Positions 27,029 to 35,677 of a DNA stretch of 64,000 bases are shown here, piece by piece (position 1 is the stretch's first letter; each line of letters begins with the position of its first letter). The translations under genes were made by a program, and so were the position numbers. Source of the DNA: Bacteroides ovatus (GTDB lineage Bacteria > Bacteroidota > Bacteroidia > Bacteroidales > Bacteroidaceae); the NCBI RefSeq assembly GCF_001314995.1, contig NZ_CP012938.1:5456001-5520000 (forward strand). Reading direction: 5' to 3'. A model generated the notes under the pieces. It saw only the letters and a program-made list of their open reading frames with translations, had not been told where the DNA came from and did no database searches.

Positions 27029-28114
27029 TTATTTAACGGTTGGACTCAATATACTTATAGCTTCTTTTAAGGTTGGGTATACATTGCTGGCATTAAAATA
27101 GTCTTTTTCCGCTGCATCAATTGAAATTCCAGCTTTGGTGTAGTCAGGCGTCTTTGCCACTGCCCATTGAGCAGCTCCAATGATGGCAGATGAGCCATCT
27201 CCGAGTTCACCATTGTAACTCCCCGAATTGGTAAGATAAGGCGTTGTTACTCCCATGATGAAGCGGTCGGTTGGTACGTTTTTTGCTGATGCCATGAGTA
27301 TGAGATAAGACATCTCGTATTGGTTTTTTGCTCCATGCGCATTGACAATGATGTATTTACAATCAGAAAGCAGACTTTTACCAATAACGTTCTGCGGGTA
27401 ACCTTTGAAAAGCAAGTCCTTATTAGTATTCGCAACTTTCCAGTTAGCTACCGCGTCAAAGAATGCTCCTTGACGTGCTGTTTCAGCGGCAATTTCATTC
27501 TCTTCAACAAGCGAATTGAGGTCGAAGCCTGTATAATTCACTACAATTCCATCTACATCTAAAGCGTTACTTGCGGCGATTTGTTTAGTGATCTCACTTT
27601 TGCAGTATTCAATAAAACGTGTTGCATCGTCGACAGTCTCTTCTCCTTCTTCTCCATTTTCTGTTTCATCAGATTCGGGATTAGGTACAGCGTTGGCTGC
27701 TTCTTCTTCAAGAATCTTTTTCCATGCACTTTCTATAGCATCGAAATCAACTAATCCCAATACTTTTGTACCCAATCGACGTACTTCCTTCATCTCAGAT
27801 ATATTTGCCTGATTTACTTCCATTGTATTGTTTAGACAAATATAGTCGAGACTGTCAGGCATATCAGTAAGATGTTGACTGCGTGAGGTTGTTACAGTAC
27901 TTACATTATTAACTGAAACAATTACTACCTGATGGTCTGTTGCTTTAAAGTTGTTGAGAGATTCCAGGTATTGAGCATAAAGTTCCGGATTTTGTTCCTC
28001 CATAGAAGGAGTATGTATATTGATGCTTTCTGGATCTGTCCAGTCAGAACACGAGAACTGCATCATAGAACATGCCAGCATTACAGGCATGAGATATTTT
28101 ATTTTTCTTCTCAT
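27029..28114 (-). CDS. GH18-like lipoprotein without catalytic Glu (cassette A, gene 1)
   Basis: A 361-residue lipoprotein (SMMQFSCSDWTDPESI). The barrel region has the GH18 strand DVDGIVVNYTGF, where an active enzyme has DGxxxDxE; the position of the catalytic Glu is Thr. It is therefore probably a binding protein rather than an enzyme. A Glu-rich insertion (about 140-160, NPESDETENGEEGEE) is absent from the cassette B paralogue, which is otherwise similar from SCEGWTDPESINIHYP onward. It follows susD after a 99-bp AT-rich gap that holds one copy of the 16-bp inverted sequence. Likely role: surface N-glycan-binding protein. Confidence 0.85.
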   Translation of the reverse strand: MRRKIKYLMPVMLACSMMQFSCSDWTDPESINIHTPSMEEQNPELYAQYLESLNNFKATDHQVVIVSVNNVSTVTTSRSQHLTDMPDSLDYICLNNTMEVNQANISEMKEVRRLGTKVLGLVDFDAIESAWKKILEEEAANAVPNPESDETENGEEGEETVDDATRFIEYCKSEITKQIAASNALDVDGIVVNYTGFDLNSLVEENEIAAETARQGAFFDAVANWKVANTNKDLLFKGYPQNVIGKSLLSDCKYIIVNAHGAKNQYEMSYLILMASAKNVPTDRFIMGVTTPYLTNSGSYNGELGDGSSAIIGAAQWAVAKTPDYTKAGISIDAAEKDYFNASNVYPTLKEAISILSPTVK

Positions 28115-28156
28115 ATATGCTATAATTAAGGTAATTTTATTTGTATAATTTAATAT

Positions 28157-28180
28157 ACTAAGTACTCTAAGTACTTGGTA
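28157..28180 (-). repeat. Inverted sequence copy A, bounding the susCD segment
   Basis: Read on the minus strand, TACCAAGTACTTAGAG (28165-28180) is identical to the copy at 33348-33363 on the plus strand. Over 23 bp the two agree at 21 positions. Here the word AGTACTTAG is repeated in tandem. The CCA lies 64 bp before the cassette A start codon, against 61 bp in copy B. It could be a recombination site or a shared leader element. Confidence 0.75.
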
Positions 28181-28213
28181 TATATTTTTATTTTTTGTTA
28201 CTCATTGGTTGAT

Positions 28214-29836
28214 TTATTTACAGTCCCACCATACGTGAGTTGCCATCGTATCTCCTCTTTTAGTCTTGGACTCTTGTGTCAATGTCGCAACTGCTGCTTC
28301 TACGCTTTCTCTATTTTCACGATATTCATCAGTTGGATATGGCATGCGTCGTGCACCTTCCGCATCATTAACAATTCCTCCACTTGCATTTGCTGCCATT
28401 GGCATTAATTTAGGATAGCCTGTACGACGGTACTCAGTCCATGATTCCATACCATTTGGAAAGTTTGCAATCCATTTTTGAGTAATAATCTGTTCTAAGC
28501 TTTTTTCAAAATCACCTCCAGACCATGCCACAGTTACATTTGTATTAATAGCTCCAGAGTAATCATAAGTTTGGGCACTTTGTCCTTTCAGTGGATCTTT
28601 ATATGCTTCTACTTTTCCCGTACTTGCAAGATAATTTTCGACTCCACTGGTAATTCCGTTTTCTTCAAACGACAAACGGATTCCTTCCTCATAGAAGTCT
28701 TTAGCTGTTCCTCCCATGTTCCAGTTACGAAGAGCTCCTTCAGCACGCAAGAAAGCGACTTCTGATGCACGGAACACAACTATATTATCACTCGTAGTGA
28801 CTTTCATACAAGAAGAGCCTTGTGACCAGGAGTTATATTGTCCTTGCAGAATACCCCGACGTAAACCTACATAACTTTCTTCTCCAGTATATGCATTTCC
28901 CGACACGGTGCCAAAAGTACTTTTATCATAATATGCTTCGCGACGAGGATCGTTGTATGCATTCATGTAGCAGGTTAAATCCGCTGAAATTCGTGCATCT
29001 GACCATAGTACCATAAAACGTTGCCATGGATTATGATCGGCAACTTTACGATAAGCGCCATCAGTTGCAGCAGTCATAACACCTGCTGCTACAGCTTCTT
29101 CAGCCAATTGCTGTGATGTTTTTCCATTCACGTTAAATCCTGCTACATAGCAAGTACGCATCGCCATTCTTAGCTTCAAAGAGTTGGCAAACTTATACCA
29201 TGCTGATGTATTGCCATTATAAATTCTATCAGCACTTGAGCTGAAGCTTTGGTTGCCAAACTTTCCTAATACTGTAATAATATTATCCAAATCTTCTAGC
29301 ATTTTGGCATAGACAGCTTGCTGAGAATCATAAGGGGATTTGATCGCATTAGCTGCACCTACTTTTGAATAAGGGATGGGACCATATGTATCTGTTACAC
29401 GTAACATTACGACGATACGATATAACTCGGCCAACGATAAGAAAAGTTCATCATCGCTTTGATTTTTCAAATTGAAGTAATCAGGATAAAACTTTGAATA
29501 AAAATCATTGAATGGAATTTTTTTCCAATCGTCTGAAGGATTATAAGTTGCGTAACGACCAGACCAGCCTGTACCCAAATTGGAGTCTGCTACATATCCC
29601 GAAAATGCTCCTGCCATCAAACAGTCTACATATTGAGAAAAGTTCTCTTGTTCTGGCATCATCAAATCTTGTAAATTAAGAGCTAATGATCTTACCAAAT
29701 ACCAATCTACTCCCATGTCATTTTGGTCTGGTTCATGAGGATTTTTATTGTAATCTTCAAAGTTTCCTGTACATGCAGTTGCACCGAAAAGAAACATACC
29801 AGTGGCTATAAACTGTATTATTGTATTTTTCTTCAT
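28214..29836 (-). CDS. SusD-like glycan-binding outer-membrane lipoprotein
   Basis: A 540-residue lipoprotein (LFGATACTGNFEDYNKNP), with the SusD-like_2/RagB features: NKNPHEPDQ after the anchor, helical TPR-like segments (LFLSLAELYRIVVMLRVTDTYGPIPYSKV), and a C-terminal MESWTEYRRTGYPKL. SusD proteins cap the SusC channel at the cell surface and bind the incoming glycan. It is 11 bp downstream of susC, in the same operon and stoichiometric with it. In the high-mannose PUL it would recognise the released N-glycan. Complete. Confidence 0.92.
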   Translation of the reverse strand: MKKNTIIQFIATGMFLFGATACTGNFEDYNKNPHEPDQNDMGVDWYLVRSLALNLQDLMMPEQENFSQYVDCLMAGAFSGYVADSNLGTGWSGRYATYNPSDDWKKIPFNDFYSKFYPDYFNLKNQSDDELFLSLAELYRIVVMLRVTDTYGPIPYSKVGAANAIKSPYDSQQAVYAKMLEDLDNIITVLGKFGNQSFSSSADRIYNGNTSAWYKFANSLKLRMAMRTCYVAGFNVNGKTSQQLAEEAVAAGVMTAATDGAYRKVADHNPWQRFMVLWSDARISADLTCYMNAYNDPRREAYYDKSTFGTVSGNAYTGEESYVGLRRGILQGQYNSWSQGSSCMKVTTSDNIVVFRASEVAFLRAEGALRNWNMGGTAKDFYEEGIRLSFEENGITSGVENYLASTGKVEAYKDPLKGQSAQTYDYSGAINTNVTVAWSGGDFEKSLEQIITQKWIANFPNGMESWTEYRRTGYPKLMPMAANASGGIVNDAEGARRMPYPTDEYRENRESVEAAVATLTQESKTKRGDTMATHVWWDCK

Positions 29837-29847
29837 CTTTTCCGTTT

Positions 29848-32800
29848 TTAGAATTTAAGTTTCAAATTGAATCCTACGCTACGAAGGCTAGGCATCATAA
29901 AGTAATCAATTCCCTGGTAATAGTTACCTGTAGTGGCTACAGATTCAGGATCGAAAGGAGCCTTGCAATAAATCATCCACAAGTTACGACCTACCAGCGA
30001 AAGAGTGATATCCATAATATTTTTCAATTTCTTTCTTGGGATAGTGTAGCTGACAGAAGCTTCTTGCAGACGTAAATTGGTAGCACTATAAGTGTAATAT
30101 TGAGGAATACCGCTGTCGGCACCAACCACTGTATACCACTTTTGCGCGTCAATCATATCGTTGCCGTTTATCACGACTCCACCATTATCACGAGCTGCTG
30201 CTGTAGCTTCGGATACACCATAGGAGTCAAGAACGGCTTGAGTCGCAGAGTAAACGACTCCTCCCAAACGGGCAGTAAGAAGGAAGCCAAGTCCCCAGTT
30301 ACCATATTGAAAGTCATTGCGCCATGCCATATTAGCTTTTGGAAAAACAGATCCTAAATAAATATCATCAGCTTTGTCATTCACTGCTACATTTCCATCG
30401 GCATTTACATAAATCTTATTATTTGAATCTCGAAGCAAGTCAGACTGTGAGTAGAGATCACCTAAAGATCCACCTACTTTTAGAATGAACCGTGCCTTTG
30501 ATAAACCACCTACATCCATACGGTCTTTTGTTATTTCTTCACCGGTTACAGGGTTTATGTAACCATCAATCAGGCTTAAAATCTTGTTTTTATTGGCACT
30601 GAATGTGTAGTTAGAACTCCATGAAAACTTGTTCCATGTATTCTTGTAACCAAGTGAAAGTTCTACACCACGGTTACGTACGTTACCAGTCTGCGCATAG
30701 AATGTACTATAGCCTCCTGTTGGAGAAAGCTTTGCATCCATGGTTTGATTGTAAGTCTTGGTATTATAGAATGAAACATCAAAATTGAAATGTTTAAGGA
30801 AACGTGCAGTAAGACCTACTTCCCAAGAATCTGTACGTTCCGGTTTCAAATCATACAATGGATATGCAGACTGAGAAGAGTATGCTCCTGTTGAAGTATT
30901 CCATGAAAAAGTTGGATAAGCAAGGAAGCGTCCAAATGGTAGACCTACGGATGCCCAAGAAGCACGTAGTTTTAAGTATGAAATACTTTCAGGTAATTTG
31001 AAAAGTTCAGACAAAACAACAGAGCCTCCTACTGACGGGTAGAAAAAAGAAGACTGTTTTGAGTTCGGTCCCGCTAATTGACTTGGCCAATCATTACGTC
31101 CGGTAAGAGTCAAGTAGTAAGTACTTCTATAACCAACTTCTGCAGATGCAAATATAGATTGTGTTTGTTCACGATAACCAGTTTCTTCACGTTTCCCAGT
31201 TTCTTTATCCAATTGAGCAACTGTGAAAAAGTTAGGAAGTCCATTCGCTGCAATTGGTCCACTAACGGCAAGAGCTTCAGAACGATTGTCTGAATAAGAT
31301 GCTCCGATATTAGCTGTTAAACTCCAATCCTCGCCAAATGTTTTATTTATATTCAACAATAAGTCTGCATATGTTTGCTTGTCACGAGTGTTTGTTACAC
31401 CATAAAAACCATTTTCACCTTCAGCAATAGTTGCGATGGTAGAGGCATAGTATTTTTGTGTATATGTGTTGTATGAATTATCTAGACGTACACGTCCAGC
31501 TACGTTCAACCAACTTAGAATATCGTAACTTAAAGCTGCACTCAACATATAACGATCTTTGTCATTTTCACGCAAGTTACGATAATTAATCCAGTAAGGA
31601 TTTTGTAAACGGAACGATCCCCCTCCTTGAGGCCAATATTGCGTATACATATTACGCTCTAAATCATAACGTTCGTACATTTTGTAATCTTCCCAGTCAT
31701 TTCCACGCGGAAACAGGTAAGCAGAAGACAATGGGTTTGCATAAATACCTTGATTCACCATATTACGGTCTTTCTGCATAATATATTGAGCACCAACATC
31801 CAGTTTCATCTTATCTTCTAGAAAAAGAGTGGTGTTCCGGAATGTAAAGTTATAGCGGTCGTATTTGTTATTTGGAATAATGCCACGCGAATTAACGGCT
31901 GCGGCAGAAAGATATGTCTGATTGTGTTCAGTACCAGTAGAAAGTGTTACAGATTCTGTTCCAATAAGCCCAGTCTGAAAATAATCACTTGCAGGATCGT
32001 ATCCGCGGTAATTAGCTTCATTCAATCTTTTACCCCAACTAGCATCTGTTCCAGAAGTTCCATAGCGATTCTGAAACTGTGGCATGACGAATGGAGATAA
32101 CATTTCTGTATTACTAGATACGGTCAAGGCTACACGACCCACTTTTCCTTTTTTGGTTGTAATCACAATAGCACCATTAGATGCATTGCTACCATACAAT
32201 GCGGCAGCAGCAGCACCAGACAAAACTGACATTGATTCAATGTCATCTGGGTTTATATCAGCTATAGCTTCTGTAGAGCCTTGCGATTGCATCTCTTCAG
32301 AACCACCAGAAGCGCTCAGGTTATACATTGGAATACCGTCGATAACATAAAGAGCATTAGACGATTGTTCGATACCCCTGGAGCCACGCATAACAACTTT
32401 ACTTGCACCACCAATACCAGAAGAAGAAGAGTTGATATTTAAACCCGCAACCTTTCCGTTCAGTGAATTAATAAAGTTCGCATCTTTTACAGCTAAAGCT
32501 GATTCTGCATCGACCTGTGTGACATTATAACTCAAAGCTTTCTCTGAACGCTTAATACCCAAAGCTGTAACAACTACCTCGTCAATCACTTGGGTATCAT
32601 CCATCATCGTAATATTAATGGCTGTCTGTCCTTTCAAAGGGATTTCTTGTGTCTTATATCCGATATAAGAATAAACAATAACTGGGTTATTGCTTTTTGT
32701 CACAATTTTGTAGTTACCATCCAAATCGGTAATAGCTCCGTCTGTTGTTCCTTTCACTAAAATGCTAACACCAATCAATGGTTCTCCTTTAGCATCTACA

Positions 32801-33174
32801 ACTTGTCCGGTTATAGTACGTTCTTTCCCGCTTTGTTGTTGTAGTGAATCGGAATTTTCTTTTTCTGATAAATAAATTATATTCTCTTCTATTTTATAAG
32901 AGATATCTTTATTTTTCAAAAGTGTGTTTAAAACTTGCTCTAAAGAAGCATCTTTTACTTTTAAAGGTTCAACTGTGACAGTTGATAGCTTGTCATTGTA
33001 GAAAAATTGGTACTTTGATTGTGATTGAATTTGTTTAATTACAGTTCCTAAAGTTGTACGGGGAGTTGATAAGGTCAACTGTGCCGCAGCCCATTGTACA
33101 GGAACTGCTATCAACAAAAGAATCAATAAAGCTCGAAATAACTTCGACTTTCGAAGCGAATGTTTGCTTTCCAT
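29848..33174 (-). CDS. SusC-like TonB-dependent transporter with STN domain
   Basis: A 1108-residue outer-membrane transporter. Signal peptide (1-31, ending AAAQ), STN domain (about 32-105, KYQFFYNDKLSTVTVEPL), carboxypeptidase-like N-terminal extension (about 118-200, GQVVDAKGEPLIGVSILVKG), TonB box-like EVVVTALGIKR, plug (about 210-340), then a 22-strand barrel ending VGFNLKLKF. The STN domain contacts FecR-type anti-sigma factors, which fits the FecR/ECF pair at 44182-45781. It imports N-glycan oligosaccharides with the adjacent SusD. It is transcribed away from cassette B. Confidence 0.93.
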   Translation of the reverse strand: MESKHSLRKSKLFRALLILLLIAVPVQWAAAQLTLSTPRTTLGTVIKQIQSQSKYQFFYNDKLSTVTVEPLKVKDASLEQVLNTLLKNKDISYKIEENIIYLSEKENSDSLQQQSGKERTITGQVVDAKGEPLIGVSILVKGTTDGAITDLDGNYKIVTKSNNPVIVYSYIGYKTQEIPLKGQTAINITMMDDTQVIDEVVVTALGIKRSEKALSYNVTQVDAESALAVKDANFINSLNGKVAGLNINSSSSGIGGASKVVMRGSRGIEQSSNALYVIDGIPMYNLSASGGSEEMQSQGSTEAIADINPDDIESMSVLSGAAAAALYGSNASNGAIVITTKKGKVGRVALTVSSNTEMLSPFVMPQFQNRYGTSGTDASWGKRLNEANYRGYDPASDYFQTGLIGTESVTLSTGTEHNQTYLSAAAVNSRGIIPNNKYDRYNFTFRNTTLFLEDKMKLDVGAQYIMQKDRNMVNQGIYANPLSSAYLFPRGNDWEDYKMYERYDLERNMYTQYWPQGGGSFRLQNPYWINYRNLRENDKDRYMLSAALSYDILSWLNVAGRVRLDNSYNTYTQKYYASTIATIAEGENGFYGVTNTRDKQTYADLLLNINKTFGEDWSLTANIGASYSDNRSEALAVSGPIAANGLPNFFTVAQLDKETGKREETGYREQTQSIFASAEVGYRSTYYLTLTGRNDWPSQLAGPNSKQSSFFYPSVGGSVVLSELFKLPESISYLKLRASWASVGLPFGRFLAYPTFSWNTSTGAYSSQSAYPLYDLKPERTDSWEVGLTARFLKHFNFDVSFYNTKTYNQTMDAKLSPTGGYSTFYAQTGNVRNRGVELSLGYKNTWNKFSWSSNYTFSANKNKILSLIDGYINPVTGEEITKDRMDVGGLSKARFILKVGGSLGDLYSQSDLLRDSNNKIYVNADGNVAVNDKADDIYLGSVFPKANMAWRNDFQYGNWGLGFLLTARLGGVVYSATQAVLDSYGVSEATAAARDNGGVVINGNDMIDAQKWYTVVGADSGIPQYYTYSATNLRLQEASVSYTIPRKKLKNIMDITLSLVGRNLWMIYCKAPFDPESVATTGNYYQGIDYFMMPSLRSVGFNLKLKF

Positions 33175-33410
33175 ACATTTAATTTAATGGTTATACATTT
33201 TATTAAACTCAAAAAGAAGAGTGTCGACTTTCCCTTCCTTTGTTAATAAAACAATGCTAATATAATAAACACTTAGTCCATTTTCTCTTTTTTTCGAAAA
33301 AAGTAAGAAATATCTGATATCTCCTTGAATAACCTATATTTAGAATTTACCAAGTACTTAGAGAACTTGGATGAAAATAATGTGATTAAAATCTTTAAGT
33401 GATAATATAT
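33175..33410. promoter_or_regulatory. Divergent control region between susC and cassette B
   Basis: 236 bp, AT-rich, holding start signals for susC (minus) and cassette B (plus) and repeat copy B at 33348-33370. I found no TAnnTTTG housekeeping promoter for susC, consistent with control by the PUL ECF sigma factor. Oligo-T and oligo-A tracts occur at 33291-33306. Confidence 0.5.
33348..33370 (+). repeat. Inverted sequence copy B, bounding the susCD segment
   Basis: TACCAAGTACTTAGAG (33348-33363) is the exact inverted partner of 28165-28180. The copy is also an imperfect palindrome, CCAAGT...ACTTGG (33350-33370). It lies 61 bp before the cassette B start codon. Confidence 0.75.
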
Positions 33411-34481
33411 ATGAAAAGAATAGTAAAAAACAGTTTGTTTACAGCAATATTGATGGTGTGGGGGATGATGTATTCCTCATGCGAAGGCTGGACAGACCCA
33501 GAAAGCATTAACATCCATTACCCTACATTTGAAGAGCAAAACCCGCAACTGTATGCTGACTATATCAGAGATCTGAAACGCTACAAGGATGGAGAACATA
33601 AGTTAGTCTTTGTCTCTTTTGACAATCCGGAAACTAATCCAATCAATCAAACCGAACGTCTCACCGCTATACTGGACAGTGTGGATTTTATCTGTTTGAA
33701 TAATCCAGAAAAGCTCTCGTCTGAAACACAAGCCGAAATGGTAAAAATACGCGAGAAGAATATCCGCACGCTTTCCTGCATTAATTATGAGAGTTTAGAA
33801 CAAGAATGGAACAATAAGGCAAAAGATAATTCCGAATTGACGGAAGAAGATGCACAAAGGTATCTGAATGAACGTACGGATGCTATGCTGGTTCTATGTG
33901 ACAATTATGGATATGATGGTATCCTAATTGACTATACAGGACTTTCAATGGTGGGTATGCAAGAAGATGTGTTACAACAATACAAGGCACGTCAGCAAAA
34001 CTTCTTCAGCAGAGTGTTGGATTGGCGGATTAAGCATACCGACAAAACATTGGTTTTTTACGGTTATGTGCAGTATTTGGCTCCAGAAAACATGGATATG
34101 CTGGATAAATACAATCATCTGATACTGAAAACCGCTTCTTCCAAAAACATGGAGGATCTGACATTAAATGTTTTTATGGCTATTCAAGCAGGCATAGACG
34201 TAGCAGGAACGAATGCGGATCTTGTTCCAAAAGATCGTTTTATTGCCTGTACACAGTTTCCTCAACAGGAAGATAAGGATATGATAATTGGTTATTGGGA
34301 TACACGGGATGCAAATGGAAATAAAGTATTGGCTGCACAAGGTACAGCTCAATGGATTGTACAGGCATCACCAGATTATACCTGCACTGGTATTTTTATC
34401 ATCAATATCCAAAAGGATTATTACAATAATACTTATGGAACAGTACGTGAAACTATTCATATAATGAATCCTAATAAATAG
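33411..34481 (+). CDS. GH18-like lipoprotein without catalytic Glu (cassette B, gene 1)
   Basis: Start at 33411 (MKRIVKNSLFTAIL) gives a signal peptide with lipobox MMYSSCEG; an upstream Met at 33399 would only add MIIY. The 356-residue protein is a paralogue of 27029-28114 (WTDPESINIHYPTFEEQNPQLYA, DYICLNN-like motifs). Its GH18-type strand reads YGYDGILIDYTGL, again with Thr where the catalytic Glu should be. It is probably a surface glycan-binding protein. It is followed by the LamG gene after 9 bp. Transcribed from the region divergent to susC, with no susCD pair directly upstream in its own direction. Confidence 0.85.
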   Translation: MKRIVKNSLFTAILMVWGMMYSSCEGWTDPESINIHYPTFEEQNPQLYADYIRDLKRYKDGEHKLVFVSFDNPETNPINQTERLTAILDSVDFICLNNPEKLSSETQAEMVKIREKNIRTLSCINYESLEQEWNNKAKDNSELTEEDAQRYLNERTDAMLVLCDNYGYDGILIDYTGLSMVGMQEDVLQQYKARQQNFFSRVLDWRIKHTDKTLVFYGYVQYLAPENMDMLDKYNHLILKTASSKNMEDLTLNVFMAIQAGIDVAGTNADLVPKDRFIACTQFPQQEDKDMIIGYWDTRDANGNKVLAAQGTAQWIVQASPDYTCTGIFIINIQKDYYNNTYGTVRETIHIMNPNK

Positions 34482-34490
34482 AAATACAAT

Positions 34491-35651
34491 ATGAAATTGC
34501 ATATTTATCAATTAGCATTTATAGCACTTACTGCATTTACGGTAAGCAGCTGCAAGGATACGGATATTAATGATGAACATCATTATGACAATAAGCTTTA
34601 TATAAGTTCGGTACCCGTAACTGAAGATTTACTGATTAAAGAAGATGTATTGTTTGACAGTCGTAAAATTACTTATCGGCTTGCTGCTCCTGTCGACAAC
34701 GAAATCCAAGTCAGCTTTGATGCCAAACCATCTTTAACAGCTACCTATAATCTATGTTATGGGGATAATGCTACAGCACTTCCCGAAGCGTTTTATGATA
34801 TCCCTGTGAAGAATGTTACGATTCAACCCGGAGGAATTTCCGGAGATGATATCATAGTGAATTTCGTTAATTTGAATCAATTGGACGACTCAAGACGTTA
34901 TGTGTTGCCTGTTACAATCACAAATGTATCTGGAATTGGACTTCTTGAGAGTGCCCGTACCACTTATTTTATTATCAAAGGCGCTGCTCTTATTAATGTT
35001 GTAGCTAATATTAAAGAAAACTATTTTCCGATAAAATGGAATAGTGATGTAAGCAAGATGACTACTATTACAGTGGAAGCATTGGTACGAAGTGATGACT
35101 GGGTGGCCAAACGTGATAATGCACTAAGTTCTGTTTTTGGAATTGAAGGTAATTTCCTTATACGTATCGGTGATGGTGACCGTCCACGTGATCAACTTCA
35201 GGCATTTGTGCCAGGTGGAAGTTTTCCTCCAGCAAATCACGCACCAGGTATTGGACTTCCGGTAGACGAATGGGTACACATAGCTGTTGTGTATAACACT
35301 GTCAATAAAAACCGAATCTATTATAAGAATGGTGTGGCGGTGTATAAAGACCAGTCAGCAAATAGTACGGTTAATTTAACTAAGAATTGCTATATAGGTC
35401 GTTCTTTTGATGGTACCCGCTGGCTTCCGGGAGAAATTTCAGAGGTTCGTATTTGGAGCGTAGAAAGAACTGCAGAGCAAATTGCAGATAATCCTTATAA
35501 AGTAAATCCTGCCAGTGAAGGACTTGTAGCCTACTGGAAATTTAATGAGGGGTCTGGAAAGGTTGTTATAGATCGTACTGGCAATGGAAATGATATCACA
35601 GCGAGTAAAGATCCGATATGGGTTCCTGTAGAACTTCCTCAAATATATTAA
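34491..35651 (+). CDS. DUF1735-LamG surface glycan-binding lipoprotein (cassette B, gene 2)
   Basis: A 386-residue lipoprotein (FTVSSCKDTDIND). DUF1735 (about 30-165, VSFDAKPSLTATYNLCYGD, VTITNVSGIGLLES) and a LamG domain (about 175-380, WVHIAVVYNTVNKNRIYYKNG, ISEVRIWSVERTAEQI, GLVAYWKFNEGSGK). The order and many motifs match 25851-27017, so it is a paralogue with the same inferred role. It lies between the GH18-like gene and the GH18 enzyme, as in cassette A. Confidence 0.88.
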   Translation: MKLHIYQLAFIALTAFTVSSCKDTDINDEHHYDNKLYISSVPVTEDLLIKEDVLFDSRKITYRLAAPVDNEIQVSFDAKPSLTATYNLCYGDNATALPEAFYDIPVKNVTIQPGGISGDDIIVNFVNLNQLDDSRRYVLPVTITNVSGIGLLESARTTYFIIKGAALINVVANIKENYFPIKWNSDVSKMTTITVEALVRSDDWVAKRDNALSSVFGIEGNFLIRIGDGDRPRDQLQAFVPGGSFPPANHAPGIGLPVDEWVHIAVVYNTVNKNRIYYKNGVAVYKDQSANSTVNLTKNCYIGRSFDGTRWLPGEISEVRIWSVERTAEQIADNPYKVNPASEGLVAYWKFNEGSGKVVIDRTGNGNDITASKDPIWVPVELPQIY

Positions 35652-35677
35652 TCCTTTTAATTAAAAAGAATATTATT

